From assembly GCA_036172665.1 (NCBI GenBank), contig JAYKNF010000013.1, positions 3,472,001 to 3,536,000 of the forward strand: DNA of 64,000 nt. The letters are read 5' to 3'. Numbering within the stretch: the first letter of the stretch is position 1; every line of letters starts with the position of its first letter. The notes under the pieces were generated by a model. It was not told the DNA's origin, did no database searches, and saw only the letters and a list, made by a program, of their open reading frames with translations. This document shows positions 50,600 to 64,000 of this stretch, piece after piece. The DNA is from Prosopocoilus inquinatus. Taxonomy: Eukaryota; Arthropoda; Insecta; Coleoptera; Lucanidae. The translations under genes were made by a program, and so were the position numbers.

Positions 50600-53500
50600 C
50601 AACACGCATCAGCGTTGTTCCTGTGATGTATCTAATCGATCCTTACTCATCTATCATGTTATTTGACGTTTCGATGGACTCCAGAAACTCTGATGTGAGA
50701 TACAAAGTTTACGGACGCAGCAGAAGCTGGAAATAGTTTTAAATGAAACAACACGTATTAGCGTTGTTCCTGTGATGTATCTAATCGATCCTTACTCATC
50801 TATCATGTTATTTGACGTTTGGACGAACTCCAGTAACTCTGATGTGAGATACAAAGTTCTCGGACACAGCAGAAGCTGGAAATAGTTTTGAACGAAGCAA
50901 CACGTATTAGCGTTGTTCCTGTGATGTATCTAAACGATCCTTACTTATCTAACATATTATATGAAGTTTGGATGGACTCCAGTAACTCTGATGTGAGATA
51001 CGAAGTTCTCGGACGCAGCAGAAGCTGGAAATAGTTTTAAACGAAACAACACGCATTAGCGTTGTTCCTGTGATGTATCTAATCGATCCTTACTCATCTA
51101 TCATGTTATTTGGCGTTTCGATGGACTCCAGTAACTCTGATGTGAGATACAAAGTTTACGGACGCAGCAGAAGCTGGAAATAGTTTTAAATGAAACAACA
51201 CGTATTAGCGTTGTTCCTGTGATGTATCTAATCGATCCTTACTCATCTATCATGTTATTTGACGTTTGGACGGACTCCAGTAACTCTGATGTGAGATACA
51301 AAGTTCTCGGACACAGCAGAAGCTGGAAATAGTTTTGAACGAAACAACACGCATTAGCGTTGTTCCTGTGATGTATCTAATCGATCCTTACTCATCTATC
51401 ATGTTATTTGGCGTTTCGATGGACTCCAGTAACTCTGATGTGAGATACAAAGTTTACGGACGCAGCAGAAGCTGGAAATAGTTTTAAATGAAACAACACA
51501 TATTAGCGTTGTTCCTGTGATGTATCTAATCGATCCTTACTCATCTATCATGTTATTTGGCGTTTCGATGGACTCCAGTAACTCTGATGTGAGATACAAA
51601 GTTCTCGGACGCAGCAGAAGCTGGAAATAGTTTTGAACGAAACAACACGTATTAGCGTTGTTCCTGTGATGTATCTAAACGATCCTTACTTATCTAACAT
51701 ATTATATGACGTTTGGATGGACTCCAATAAGTCTGATGTGAGATACAAAGTTTTTGGACGCAGCAGCTGCTGGAAATAGTTTTAAACGAAACAACACGTA
51801 TTAGCGTTGTTCCTGTGCTGTATCTAATCGATCCTTACTTATCTATCATGTTATTTGACGTTTCGATGGACTCCAGTAACTCTGATGTGAGATACGACGT
51901 TTTCGGAGGCAGCAGAAGCTGGAAATAGTTTTAAACGAGACAACACATATTAGCGTTGTTCCTGTGATGTATCTAATCGATCCTTACTCATCTATCATGT
52001 TATTTGACGTTTGGACGGACTCCAGTAACTCTGATGTGAGATACAAAGTTCTCGCACACAGCAGAAGCTGGAAATAGTTTGAACGAAACAACACGTATTA
52101 GCGTTGTTCCTGTGATGTATCTAAACGATCCTTACTTATCTAACATGTTATTTGACGTTTGGATGGACTCCAGTAACTCTAATGTGAGATACGAAATTTT
52201 CGGACGCAGCAGCAGCTGGAAATAGTTTTAAACGAAACAACACGCATTAGCGTTGTTCCTGTGATGTATCTAATCGATCCTTACTCATCTATCAAGTTAT
52301 TTGACGTTTGGATGGACTCCAGTAACTCTGATGTGAGATACAATGTTTACGGACGCAGCAGAAGCTGGAAATAGTTTTGAACGAAACAACACGTATTAGC
52401 GTTGTTCCTGTGATGTATCTAATCGATCCTTACTTATCTACTATGTTATTTGACGTTTCGATGGACTCCAGTAACTATGACGTGAGATACGAAATTTCCG
52501 GACGCAGCAGAAGCTAGAAATAGTTTTAAAGGAAACAACACGCATTAGCGTTGTTCCTGTGATGTATCTAATCAATCCTTACTCATCTATCATGTTATTT
52601 GGCGTTTCGATGGACTCCAGTAACTTTGATGTGATATACAAAGCTTTTGGACGCAGCAGAAGCTGGAGGTAGTTTTGAACGAAACAACACGTATTAGCGT
52701 TGTTCCTGTGATGTATCTAATCGATCCTTACTTAGCTACTATGTTATTTGACGTTTGGATGGACTCCAGTAAGTCTGATGTGAGATACAAAGTTTTTGGA
52801 CGCAGCAGCAGCTGGAAATAGTTTTAAACGAAACAACACATATTAGCGTTGTTCCTGTGCTGTATCTAATCGATCCTTACTTATCTATCATGTTATTTGA
52901 CGTTTCGATGGACTCCAGTAACTCTAATGTGAGACACAAAGTTCTTGGACGCAGCAGCAGCTGGAAATAGTTTTAAAGGAAACAACACGTATTAGCGTTG
53001 TTCCTGTGCTGTATCTAATCGATCCTTACTTATCTATCATGTTATTTGACGTTTCGATGGACTCCAGTAACTCTGATGTGAGATACGACGTTTTCGGACG
53101 CAGCAGAAGCTGGAAATAGTTTTAAACGAAACAACACATATTAGCGTTGTTCCTGTGATGTATCTAATCGATCCTTACTCATCTATCATGTTATTTGACG
53201 TTTGGACGGACTCCAGTAACTCTGATGTGAGATACAAAGTTCTCGGACACAGCAGAAGCTGGAAATAGTTTTGAACGAAACAACACGCATTAGCGTTGTT
53301 CCTGTGATGTATCTAATCGATCCTTACTCATCTATCATGTTATTTGGCGTTTCGATGGACTCCAGTAACTCTGATGTGAGATACAAAGTTTACGGACGCA
53401 GCAGAAGCTGGAAATAGTTTTAAATGAAACAACACATATTAGCGTTGTTCCTGTGATGTATCTAATCGATCCTTACTCATCTATCATGTTATTTGGCGTT

Positions 53501-56500
53501 TCGATGGACTCCAGTAACTCTGATGTGAGATACAAAGTTCTCGGACGCAGCAGAAGCTGGAAATAGTTTTGAACGAAACAACACGTATTAGCGTTGTTCC
53601 TGTGATGTATCTAAACGATCCTTACTTATCTAACATATTATATGACGTTTGGATGGACTCCAATAAGTCTGATGTGAGATACAAAGTTTTTGGACGCAGC
53701 AGCTGCTGGAAATAGTTTTAAACGAAACAACACGTATTAGCGTTGTTCCTGTGCTGTATCTAATCGATCCTTACTTATCTATCATGTTATTTGACGTTTC
53801 GATGGACTCCAGTAACTCTGATGTGAGATACGACGTTTTCGGAGGCAGCAGAAGCTGGAAATAGTTTTAAACGAGACAACACATATTAGCGTTGTTCCTG
53901 TGATGTATCTAATCGATCCTTACTCATCTATCATGTTATTTGACGTTTGGACGGAATCCAGTAACTCTGATGTGAGATACAAAGTTCTCGCACACAGCAG
54001 AAGCTGGAAATAGTTTGAACGAAACAACACGTATTAGCGTTGTTCCTGTGATGTATCTAAACGATCCTTACTTATCTAACATGTTATTTGACGTTTGGAT
54101 GGACTCCAGTAACTCTAATGTGAGATACGAAATTTTCGGACGCAGCAGCAGCTGGAAATAGTTTTAAACGAAACAACACGCATTAGCGTTGTTCCTGTGA
54201 TGTATCTAATCGATCCTTACTCATCTATCAAGTTATTTGACGTTTGGATGGACTCCAGTAACTCTGATGTGAGATACAATGTTTACGGACGCAGCAGAAG
54301 CTGGAAATAGTTTTGAACGAAACAACACGTATTAGCGTTGTTCCTGTGATGTATCTAATCGATCCTTACTTATCTACTATGTTATTTGACGTTTCGATGG
54401 ACTCCAGTAACTATGACGTGAGATACGAAATTTCCGGACGCAGCAGAAGCTAGAAATAGTTTTAAAGGAAACAACACGCATTAGCGTTGTTCCTGTGATG
54501 TATCTAATCAATCCTTACTCATCTATCATGTTATTTGGCGTTTCGATGGACTCCAGTAACTTTGATGTGATATACAAAGCTTTTGGACGCAGCAGAAGCT
54601 GGAGGTAGTTTTGAACGAAACAACACGTATTAGCGTTGTTCCTGTGATGTATCTAATCGATCCTTACTTAGCTACTATGTTATTTGACGTTTGGATGGAC
54701 TCCAGTAAGTCTGATGTGAGATACAAAGTTTTTGGACGCAGCAGCAGCTGGAAATAGTTTTAAACGAAACAACACATATTAGCGTTGTTCCTGTGCTGTA
54801 TCTAATCGATCCTTACTTATCTATCATGTTATTTGACGTTTCGATGGACTCCAGTAACTCTAATGTGAGACACAAAGTTCTTGGACGCAGCAGCAGCTGG
54901 AAATAGTTTTAAAGGAAACAACACGTATTAGCGTTGTTCCTGTGCTGTATCTAATCGATCCTTACTTATCTATCATGTTATTTGACGTTTCGATGGACTC
55001 CAGTAACTCTGATGTGAGATACGACGTTTTCGGACGCAGCAGAAGCTGGAAATAGTTTTAAACGAAACAACACATATTAGCGTTGTTCCTGTGATGTATC
55101 TAATCGATCCTTACTCATCTATCATGTTATTTTACGTTTGGATGGACTCCAGTAACTCTGATGTGAGATACGACGTTTTCGGACGCAGCAGAAGCTGGAA
55201 ATAGTTTTAAACGAAAAAACACATATTAGCGTTGTTCCTGTGATGTATCTAATCGATCCTTACTCATCTATCATGTTATTTGACGTTTGGACGGACTCCA
55301 GTAACACTGATGTGAGATACAAAGTTCTCGGACACAGCAGAAGCTGGAAATAGTTTTGAACGAAACAACACATATTAGCGTTGTTCCTGTGATGTATCTA
55401 ATCGATCCTTACTCATCTATCATGTTATTTGACGTTTGGACGGACTCCAGTAACTCTGATGTGAGATACAAAGTTCTCGGACACAGCAGAAGCTGGAAAT
55501 AGTTTTGAACGAAACAACACGCATTAGCGTTGTTCCTGTGATGTATCTAATCGATCCTTACTCATCTATCATGTTATTTGGCGTTTCGATGGACTCCAGT
55601 AACTCTGATGTGAGATACAAAGTTTACGGACGCAGCAGAAGCTGGAAATAGTTTTAAATGAAACAACACATATTAGCGTTGTTCCTGTGATGTATCTAAT
55701 CGATCCTTACTCATCTATCATGTTATTTGGCGTTTCGATGGACTCCAGTAACTCTGATGTGAGATACAAAGTTCTCGGACGCAGCAGAAGCTGGAAATAG
55801 TTTTGAACGAAACAACACGTATTAGCGTTGTTCCTGTGATGTATCTAAACGATCCTTACTTATCTAACATATTATATGACGTTTGGATGGACTCCAATAA
55901 GTCTGATGTGAGATACAAAGTTTTTGGACGCAGCAGCTGCTGGAAATAGTTTTAAACGAAACAACACGTATTAGCATTGTTCCTGTGCTGTATCTAATCG
56001 ATCCTTACTTATCTATCATGTTATTTGACGTTTCGATGGACTCCAGTAACTCTGATGTGAGATACGACGTTTTCGGAGGCAGCAGAAGCTGGAAATAGTT
56101 TTAAACGAGACAACACATATTAGCGTTGTTCCTGTGATGTATCTAATCGATCCTTACTCATCTATCATGTTATTTGACGTTTGGACGGAATCCAGTAACT
56201 CTGATGTGAGATACAAAGTTCTCGCACACAGCAGAAGCTGGAAATAGTTTGAACGAAACAACACGTATTAGCGTTGTTCCTGTGATGTATCTAAACGATC
56301 CTTACTTATCTAACATGTTATTTGACGTTTGGATGGACTCCAGTAACTCTAATGTGAGATACGAAATTTTCGGACGCAGCAGCAGCTGGAAATAGTTTTA
56401 AACGAAACAACACGCATTAGCGTTGTTCCTGTGATGTATCTAATCGATCCTTACTCATCTATCAAGTTATTTGACGTTTGGATGGACTCCAGTAACTCTG

Positions 56501-59500
56501 ATGTGAGATACAATGTTTACGGACGCAGCAGAAGCTGGAAATAGTTTTGAACGAAACAACACGTATTAGCGTTGTTCCTGTGATGTATCTAATCGATCCT
56601 TACTTATCTACTATGTTATTTGACGTTTCGATGGACTCCAGTAACTATGACGTGAGATACGAAATTTCCGGACGCAGCAGAAGCTAGAAATAGTTTTAAA
56701 GGAAACAACACGCATTAGCGTTGTTCCTGTGATGTATCTAATCAATCCTTACTCATCTATCATGTTATTTGGCGTTTCGATGGACTCCAGTAACTTTGAT
56801 GTGATATACAAAGCTTTTGGACGCAGCAGAAGCTGGAGGTAGTTTTGAACGAAACAACACGTATTAGCGTTGTTCCTGTGATGTATCTAATCGATCCTTA
56901 CTTAGCTACTATGTTATTTGACGTTTGGATGGACTCCAGTAAGTCTGATGTGAGATACAAAGTTTTTGGACGCAGCAGCAGCTGGAAATAGTTTTAAACG
57001 AAACAACACATATTAGCGTTGTTCCTGTGCTGTATCTAATCGATCCTTACTTATCTATCATGTTATTTGACGTTTCGATGGACTCCAGTAACTCTAATGT
57101 GAGACACAAAGTTCTTGGACGCAGCAGCAGCTGGAAATAGTTTTAAAGGAAACAACACGTATTAGCGTTGTTCCTGTGCTGTATCTAATCGATCCTTACT
57201 TATCTATCATGTTATTTGACGTTTCGATGGACTCCAGTAACTCTGATGTGAGATACGACGTTTTCGGACGCAGCAGAAGCTGGAAATAGTTTTAAACGAA
57301 ACAACACATATTAGCGTTGTTCCTGTGATGTATCTAATCGATCCTTACTCATCTATCATGTTATTTTACGTTTGGATGGACTCCAGTAACTCTGATGTGA
57401 GATACGACGTTTTCGGACGCAGCAGAAGCTGGAAATAGTTTTAAACGAAAAAACACATATTAGCGTTGTTCCTGTGATGTATCTAATCGATCCTTACTCA
57501 TCTATCATGTTATTTGACGTTTGGACGGACTCCAGTAACACTGATGTGAGATACAAAGTTCTCGGACACAGCAGAAGCTGGAAATAGTTTTGAACGAAAC
57601 AACACGTATTAGCGTTGTTCCTGTGATGTATCTAAACGATCCTTACTTATCTAACATATTATATGACGTTTGGATGGACTCCAGTAAGTCTGATGTGAGA
57701 TACAAAGTTTTTGGACGCAGCAGCTGCTGGTAATAGTTTTAAACGAAACAACACGTATTAGCGTTGTTCCTGTGCTGTATCTAATCGATCCTTACTTATC
57801 TATCATGTTATTTGACGTTTCGATGGACTCCAGTAACTCTGATGTGAGATACGACGTTTTCGGACGCAGCAGAAGCTGGAAATAGTTTTTAACGAAACAA
57901 CACATATTAGCGTTGTTCCTGTGATGTATCTAATCGATCCTTACTTATCTATCATGTTATTTGACGTTTGGATGGACTCCAGTAACTCTGATGTGAGATA
58001 CGAAGTTCTCGGACGCAGCAGAAGCTGGAAGTAGTTTTAAACGAAACAACACGCATTAGCGTTGTTCCTGTGATGTATCTAATCGATCCTTACTCATCTA
58101 TCATGTTATTTGGCGTTTCGATGGACTCCAGTAACTCTGATGTGAGATACAAAGTTTACGGACGCAGCAGAAGCTGGAAATAGTTTTAAATGAAACACGT
58201 ATTAGCGTTGTTCCTGTGATGTATCTAATCGATCCTTACTCATCTATCATGTTATTTGGCGTTTCGATGGACTCCAGTAACTCTGATGTGAGATACAAAG
58301 TTTACGGACGCAGCAGAAGCTGGAAATAGTTTTGAACGAAACAACACGTATTAGCGTTGTTCCTGTGATGTATCTAATCGATCCTTACTTAGCTACTATG
58401 TTATTTGACGTTTCGATGGACTCCAGTAACTCTAATGTGAGATACGAAATTTTCGGAAGCAGCAGCAGCTGGAAATAGTTTTAAACGAAACAACACATAT
58501 TAGCGTTGTTCCTGTGATATATCTAATCGATCCTTACTCATCTATCATGTTATTTGACGTTTGGACGGAATCCAGTAACTCTGATGTGAGATACAAAGTT
58601 CTCGCACACAGCAGAAGCTGGAAATAGTTTGAACGAAACAACACGTATTAGCGTTGTTCCTGTGATGTATCTAAACGATCCTTACTTATCTAACATGTTA
58701 TTTGACGTTTGGATGGACTCCAGTAACTCTAATGTGAGATACGAAATTTTCGGACGCAGCAGCAGCTGGAAATAGTTTTAAACGAAACAACACGCATTAG
58801 CGTTGTTCCTGTGATGTATCTAATCGATCCTTACTCATCTATCAAGTTATTTGACGTTTGGATGGACTCCAGTAACTCTGATGTGAGATACAATGTTTAC
58901 GGACGCAGCAGAAGCTGGAAATAGTTTTGAACGAAACAACACGTATTAGCGTTGTTCCTGTGATGTATCTAATCGATCCTTACTTATCTACTATGTTATT
59001 TGACGTTTCGATGGACTCCAGTAACTATGACGTGAGATACGAAATTTCCGGACGCAGCAGAAGCTAGAAATAGTTTTAAAGGAAACAACACGCATTAGCG
59101 TTGTTCCTGTGATGTATCTAATCAATCCTTACTCATCTATCATGTTATTTGGCGTTTCGATGGACTCCAGTAACTTTGATGTGATATACAAAGCTTTTGG
59201 ACGCAGCAGAAGCTGGAGGTAGTTTTGAACGAAACAACACGTATTAGCGTTGTTCCTGTGATGTATCTAATCGATCCTTACTTAGCTACTATGTTATTTG
59301 ACGTTTGGATGGACTCCAGTAAGTCTGATGTGAGATACAAAGTTTTTGGACGCAGCAGCAGCTGGAAATAGTTTTAAACGAAACAACACATATTAGCGTT
59401 GTTCCTGTGCTGTATCTAATCGATCCTTACTTATCTATCATGTTATTTGACGTTTCGATGGACTCCAGTAACTCTAATGTGAGACACAAAGTTCTTGGAC

Positions 59501-62500
59501 GCAGCAGCAGCTGGAAATAGTTTTAAAGGAAACAACACGTATTAGCGTTGTTCCTGTGCTGTATCTAATCGATCCTTACTTATCTATCATGTTATTTGAC
59601 GTTTCGATGGACTCCAGTAACTCTGATGTGAGATACGACGTTTTCGGACGCAGCAGAAGCTGGAAATAGTTTTAAACGAAACAACACATATTAGCGTTGT
59701 TCCTGTGATGTATCTAATCGATCCTTACTCATCTATCATGTTATTTTACGTTTGGATGGACTCCAGTAACTCTGATGTGAGATACGACGTTTTCGGACGC
59801 AGCAGAAGCTGGAAATAGTTTTAAACGAAAAAACACATATTAGCGTTGTTCCTGTGATGTATCTAATCGATCCTTACTCATCTATCATGTTATTTGACGT
59901 TTGGACGGACTCCAGTAACACTGATGTGAGATACAAAGTTCTCGGACACAGCAGAAGCTGGAAATAGTTTTGAACGAAACAACACGTATTAGCGTTGTTC
60001 CTGTGATGTATCTAAACGATCCTTACTTATCTAACATATTATATGACGTTTGGATGGACTCCAGTAAGTCTGATGTGAGATACAAAGTTTTTGGACGCAG
60101 CAGCTGCTGGTAATAGTTTTAAACGAAACAACACGTATTAGCGTTGTTCCTGTGCTGTATCTAATCGATCCTTACTTATCTATCATGTTATTTGACGTTT
60201 CGATGGACTCCAGTAACTCTGATGTGAGATACGACGTTTTCGGACGCAGCAGAAGCTGGAAATAGTTTTTAACGAAACAACACATATTAGCGTTGTTCCT
60301 GTGATGTATCTAATCGATCCTTACTTATCTATCATGTTATTTGACGTTTGGATGGACTCCAGTAACTCTGATGTGAGATACGAAGTTCTCGGACGCAGCA
60401 GAAGCTGGAAGTAGTTTTAAACGAAACAACACGCATTAGCGTTGTTCCTGTGATGTATCTAATCGATCCTTACTCATCTATCATGTTATTTGGCGTTTCG
60501 ATGGACTCTAGTAACTCTGATGTGAGATACAAAGTTTACGGACGCAGCAGAAGCTGGAAATAGTTTTAAATGAAACACGTATTAGCGTTGTTCCTGTGAT
60601 GTATCTAATCGATCCTTACTCATCTATCATGTTATTTGGCGTTTCGATGGACTCCAGTAACTCTGATGTGAGATACAAAGTTTACGGACGCAGCAGAAGC
60701 TGGAAATAGTTTTGAACGAAACAACACGTATTAGCGTTGTTCCTGTGATGTATCTAATCGATCCTTACTTAGCTACTATGTTATTTGACGTTTCGATGGA
60801 CTCCAGTAACTCTAATGTGAGATACGAAATTTTCGGACGCAGCAGCAGCTGGAAATAGTTTTAAACGAAACAACACATATTAGCGTTGTTCCTGTGATAT
60901 ATCTAATCGATCCTTACTCATCTATCATGTTATTTGGCGTTTCGATGGACTCCAGTAACTCTGATGTGAGATACAAAGTTCTCGGACGCAGCAGAAGCTG
61001 GAAATAGTTTTGAACGAAACAACACATATTAGCGTTGTTCCTGTGATGTATCTAATCGATCCTTACTCATCTATCATGTTATTTGACGTTTGGATGGACT
61101 CCAGTAACTCTGATGTGAGATACGACGTTTTCGGACGCAGCAGAAGCTGGAAATAGTTTTAAACGAAAAAACACATATTAGCGTTGTTCCTGTGATGTAT
61201 CTAATCGATCCTTACTCATCTATCATGTTATTTGACGTTTGGACGGACTCCAGTAACACTGATGTGAGATACAAAGTTCTCGGACACAGCAGAAGCTGGA
61301 AATAGTTTTGAACGAAACAACACATATTAGCGTTGTTCCTGTGATGTATCTAATCGATCCTTACTCATCTATCATGTTATTTGACGTTTGGACGGACTCC
61401 AGTAACTCTGATGTGAGATACAAAGTTCTCGGACACAGCAGAAGCTGGAAATAGTTTTGAACGAAACAACACGCATTAGCGTTGTTCCTGTGATGTATCT
61501 AATCGATCCTTACTCATCTATCATGTTATTTGGCGTTTCGATGGACTCCAGTAACTCTGATGTGAGATACAAAGTTTACGGACGCAGCAGAAGCTGGAAA
61601 TAGTTTTAAATGAAACAACACATATTAGCGTTGTTCCTGTGATGTATCTAATCGATCCTTACTCATCTATCATGTTATTTGGCGTTTCGATGGACTCCAG
61701 TAACTCTGATGTGAGATACAAAGTTCTCGGACGCAGCAGAAGCTGGAAATAGTTTTGAACGAAACAACACGTATTAGCGTTGTTCCTGTGATGTATCTAA
61801 ACGATCCTTACTTATCTAACATATTATATGACGTTTGGATGGACTCCAATAAGTCTGATGTGAGATACAAAGTTTTTGGACGCAGCAGCTGCTGGAAATA
61901 GTTTTAAACGAAACAACACGTATTAGCGTTGTTCCTGTGCTGTATCTAATCGATCCTTACTTATCTATCATGTTATTTGACGTTTCGATGGACTCCAGTA
62001 ACTCTGATGTGAGATACGACGTTTTCGGAGGCAGCAGAAGCTGGAAATAGTTTTAAACGAGACAACACATATTAGCGTTGTTCCTGTGATGTATCTAATC
62101 GATCCTTACTCATCTATCATGTTATTTGACGTTTGGACGGAATCCAGTAACTCTGATGTGAGATACAAAGTTCTCGCACACAGCAGAAGCTGGAAATAGT
62201 TTGAACGAAACAACACGTATTAGCGTTGTTCCTGTGATGTATCTAAACGATCCTTACTTATCTAACATGTTATTTGACGTTTGGATGGACTCCAGTAACT
62301 CTAATGTGAGATACGAAATTTTCGGACGCAGCAGCAGCTGGAAATAGTTTTAAACGAAACAACACGCATTAGCGTTGTTCCTGTGATGTATCTAATCGAT
62401 CCTTACTCATCTATCAAGTTATTTGACGTTTGGATGGACTCCAGTAACTCTGATGTGAGATACAATGTTTACGGACGCAGCAGAAGCTGGAAATAGTTTT

Positions 62501-64000
62501 GAACGAAACAACACGTATTAGCGTTGTTCCTGTGATGTATCTAATCGATCCTTACTTATCTACTATGTTATTTGACGTTTCGATGGACTCCAGTAACTAT
62601 GACGTGAGATACGAAATTTCCGGACGCAGCAGAAGCTAGAAATAGTTTTAAAGGAAACAACACGCATTAGCGTTGTTCCTGTGATGTATCTAATCAATCC
62701 TTACTCATCTATCATGTTATTTGGCGTTTCGATGGACTCCAGTAACTTTGATGTGATATACAAAGCTTTTGGACGCAGCAGAAGCTGGAGGTAGTTTTGA
62801 ACGAAACAACACGTATTAGCGTTGTTCCTGTGATGTATCTAATCGATCCTTACTTAGCTACTATGTTATTTGACGTTTGGATGGACTCCAGTAAGTCTGA
62901 TGTGAGATACAAAGTTTTTGGACGCAGCAGCAGCTGGAAATAGTTTTAAACGAAACAACACATATTAGCGTTGTTCCTGTGCTGTATCTAATCGATCCTT
63001 ACTTATCTATCATGTTATTTGACGTTTCGATGGACTCCAGTAACTCTAATGTGAGACACAAAGTTCTTGGACGCAGCAGCAGCTGGAAATAGTTTTAAAG
63101 GAAACAACACGTATTAGCGTTGTTCCTGTGCTGTATCTAATCGATCCTTACTTATCTATCATGTTATTTGACGTTTCGATGGACTCCAGTAACTCTGATG
63201 TGAGATACGACGTTTTCGGACGCAGCAGAAGCTGGAAATAGTTTTAAACGAAACAACACATATTAGCGTTGTTCCTGTGATGTATCTAATCGATCCTTAC
63301 TCATCTATCATGTTATTTTACGTTTGGATGGACTCCAGTAACTCTGATGTGAGATACGACGTTTTCGGACGCAGCAGAAGCTGGAAATAGTTTTAAACGA
63401 AAAAACACATATTAGCGTTGTTCCTGTGATGTATCTAATCGATCCTTACTCATCTATCATGTTATTTGACGTTTGGACGGACTCCAGTAACACTGATGTG
63501 AGATACAAAGTTCTCGGACACAGCAGAAGCTGGAAATAGTTTTGAACGAAACAACACGTATTAGCGTTGTTCCTGTGATGTATCTAAACGATCCTTACTT
63601 ATCTAACATATTATATGACGTTTGGATGGACTCCAGTAAGTCTGATGTGAGATACAAAGTTTTTGGACGCAGCAGCTGCTGGTAATAGTTTTAAACGAAA
63701 CAACACGTATTAGCGTTGTTCCTGTGCTGTATCTAATCGATCCTTACTTATCTATCATGTTATTTGACGTTTCGATGGACTCCAGTAACTCTGATGTGAG
63801 ATACGACGTTTTCGGACGCAGCAGAAGCTGGAAATAGTTTTTAACGAAACAACACATATTAGCGTTGTTCCTGTGATGTATCTAATCGATCCTTACTTAT
63901 CTATCATGTTATTTGACGTTTGGATGGACTCCAGTAACTCTGATGTGAGATACGAAGTTCTCGGACGCAGCAGAAGCTGGAAGTAGTTTTAAACGAAACA
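50600..64000 (+). repeat. 3' higher-order domain with five copies of a marked block
   Basis: A block containing AAGCTAGAAATAG (52511, 54447, 56681, 59061, 62633), GCTTTTGGACGC with GGAGGTAG, ATCAAGTTATTTG, and a 148-bp monomer starting TAGTTTGAACG recurs five times. Spacings are 1936, 2234, 2380 and 3572 bp, that is 13, 15, 16 and 24 monomers less the small deletions. The block core is nearly unchanged; the material between cores grows by insertion of segments that also occur elsewhere in the domain, such as the TTTTACG monomer followed by AAAAAACACAT. The domain leaves the window at its right end. Confidence 0.88.

Larger units (their letters stand above)
12531..64000 (+). repeat. 149-bp satellite array, right part
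   Basis: Continuation of the same array in the same orientation and register, about 345 monomers, running out of the window at 64000. I saw no inversion, no second transposable element, no simple-sequence block and no unique DNA. All length variation consists of whole monomers or of a few small indels (146, 147, 148 and 150-bp monomers). Nothing in this stretch codes for a plausible protein or a recognisable RNA. Confidence 0.98.

Noticed and set aside
1..64000. Tandem repeat as a repetitive protein-coding gene
   Set aside because: 149 is not a multiple of 3, so the frame changes each monomer and stops occur in every frame.
1..64000. tRNA, rRNA or 5S tandem gene cluster
   Set aside because: The monomer has no A/B box arrangement, no cloverleaf and no rRNA core sequence that I can recognise, and it has no T-run terminators beyond TTTT.
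50600..64000. A hidden gene or unique segment in the 3' domain
   Set aside because: Reading through the domain, every stretch resolves into 146-150-bp monomers of the same family with no unique insert.

Overview
The window is eukaryotic satellite DNA. Apart from one 1.3-kb transposon it is a single head-to-tail array of a 149-bp monomer, all in one orientation, from the first base to the last (about 420 monomers by length; about 40% GC in the monomer I counted, 151-299). There are no host genes, RNA genes or unique DNA, and both array edges lie outside the window. The species cannot be named from the sequence. The transposase belongs to a mariner-type group best known from insects, so an insect or other arthropod genome is the best guess. 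A centromeric or pericentromeric position is an inference from array size and organisation.

Layout. 1-11227: satellite. 11228-12530: one complete Tc1/mariner-type element with 28-bp terminal inverted repeats (27 of 28 matching), a TA target duplication, an intact intronless 361-residue transposase ORF (11340-12425) with D159/D252/D294 in DD41D spacing (rosa-like), and a poly(A) signal. 12531-64000: satellite again, in register with the left side.

The array has several levels of order. Monomers fall into recurring classes recognised by linked variants. These are arranged in higher-order blocks: (a) a long duplication, 1-~12980 against 27365-~38440, whose copies differ by whole-monomer gains and losses; (b) a domain of 5659-bp period (38 monomers) from 14421 to ~27625; (c) a 2826-bp (19-monomer) tandem duplication at ~39446-45097 with a visible chimeric junction monomer; (d) a 3' domain (~50.6-64 kb) where one marked block recurs five times at spacings of 13, 15, 16 and 24 monomers. 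Small-indel monomers (146, 147, 148 and 150 bp) are carried along with the blocks and tag their history.

The most informative point is that the region around the transposon has a transposon-free collinear copy at ~44.3-46.5 kb. Between the same markers the two differ by exactly 1305 bp (element plus one TA), so the empty target site can be read at 46031-46032. The element entered one copy without being amplified with the array, and it looks young and structurally complete. I see no new gene system. The interest lies in the satellite's nested architecture and recombination record, a dyad near the start of each monomer, and the recent insertion.
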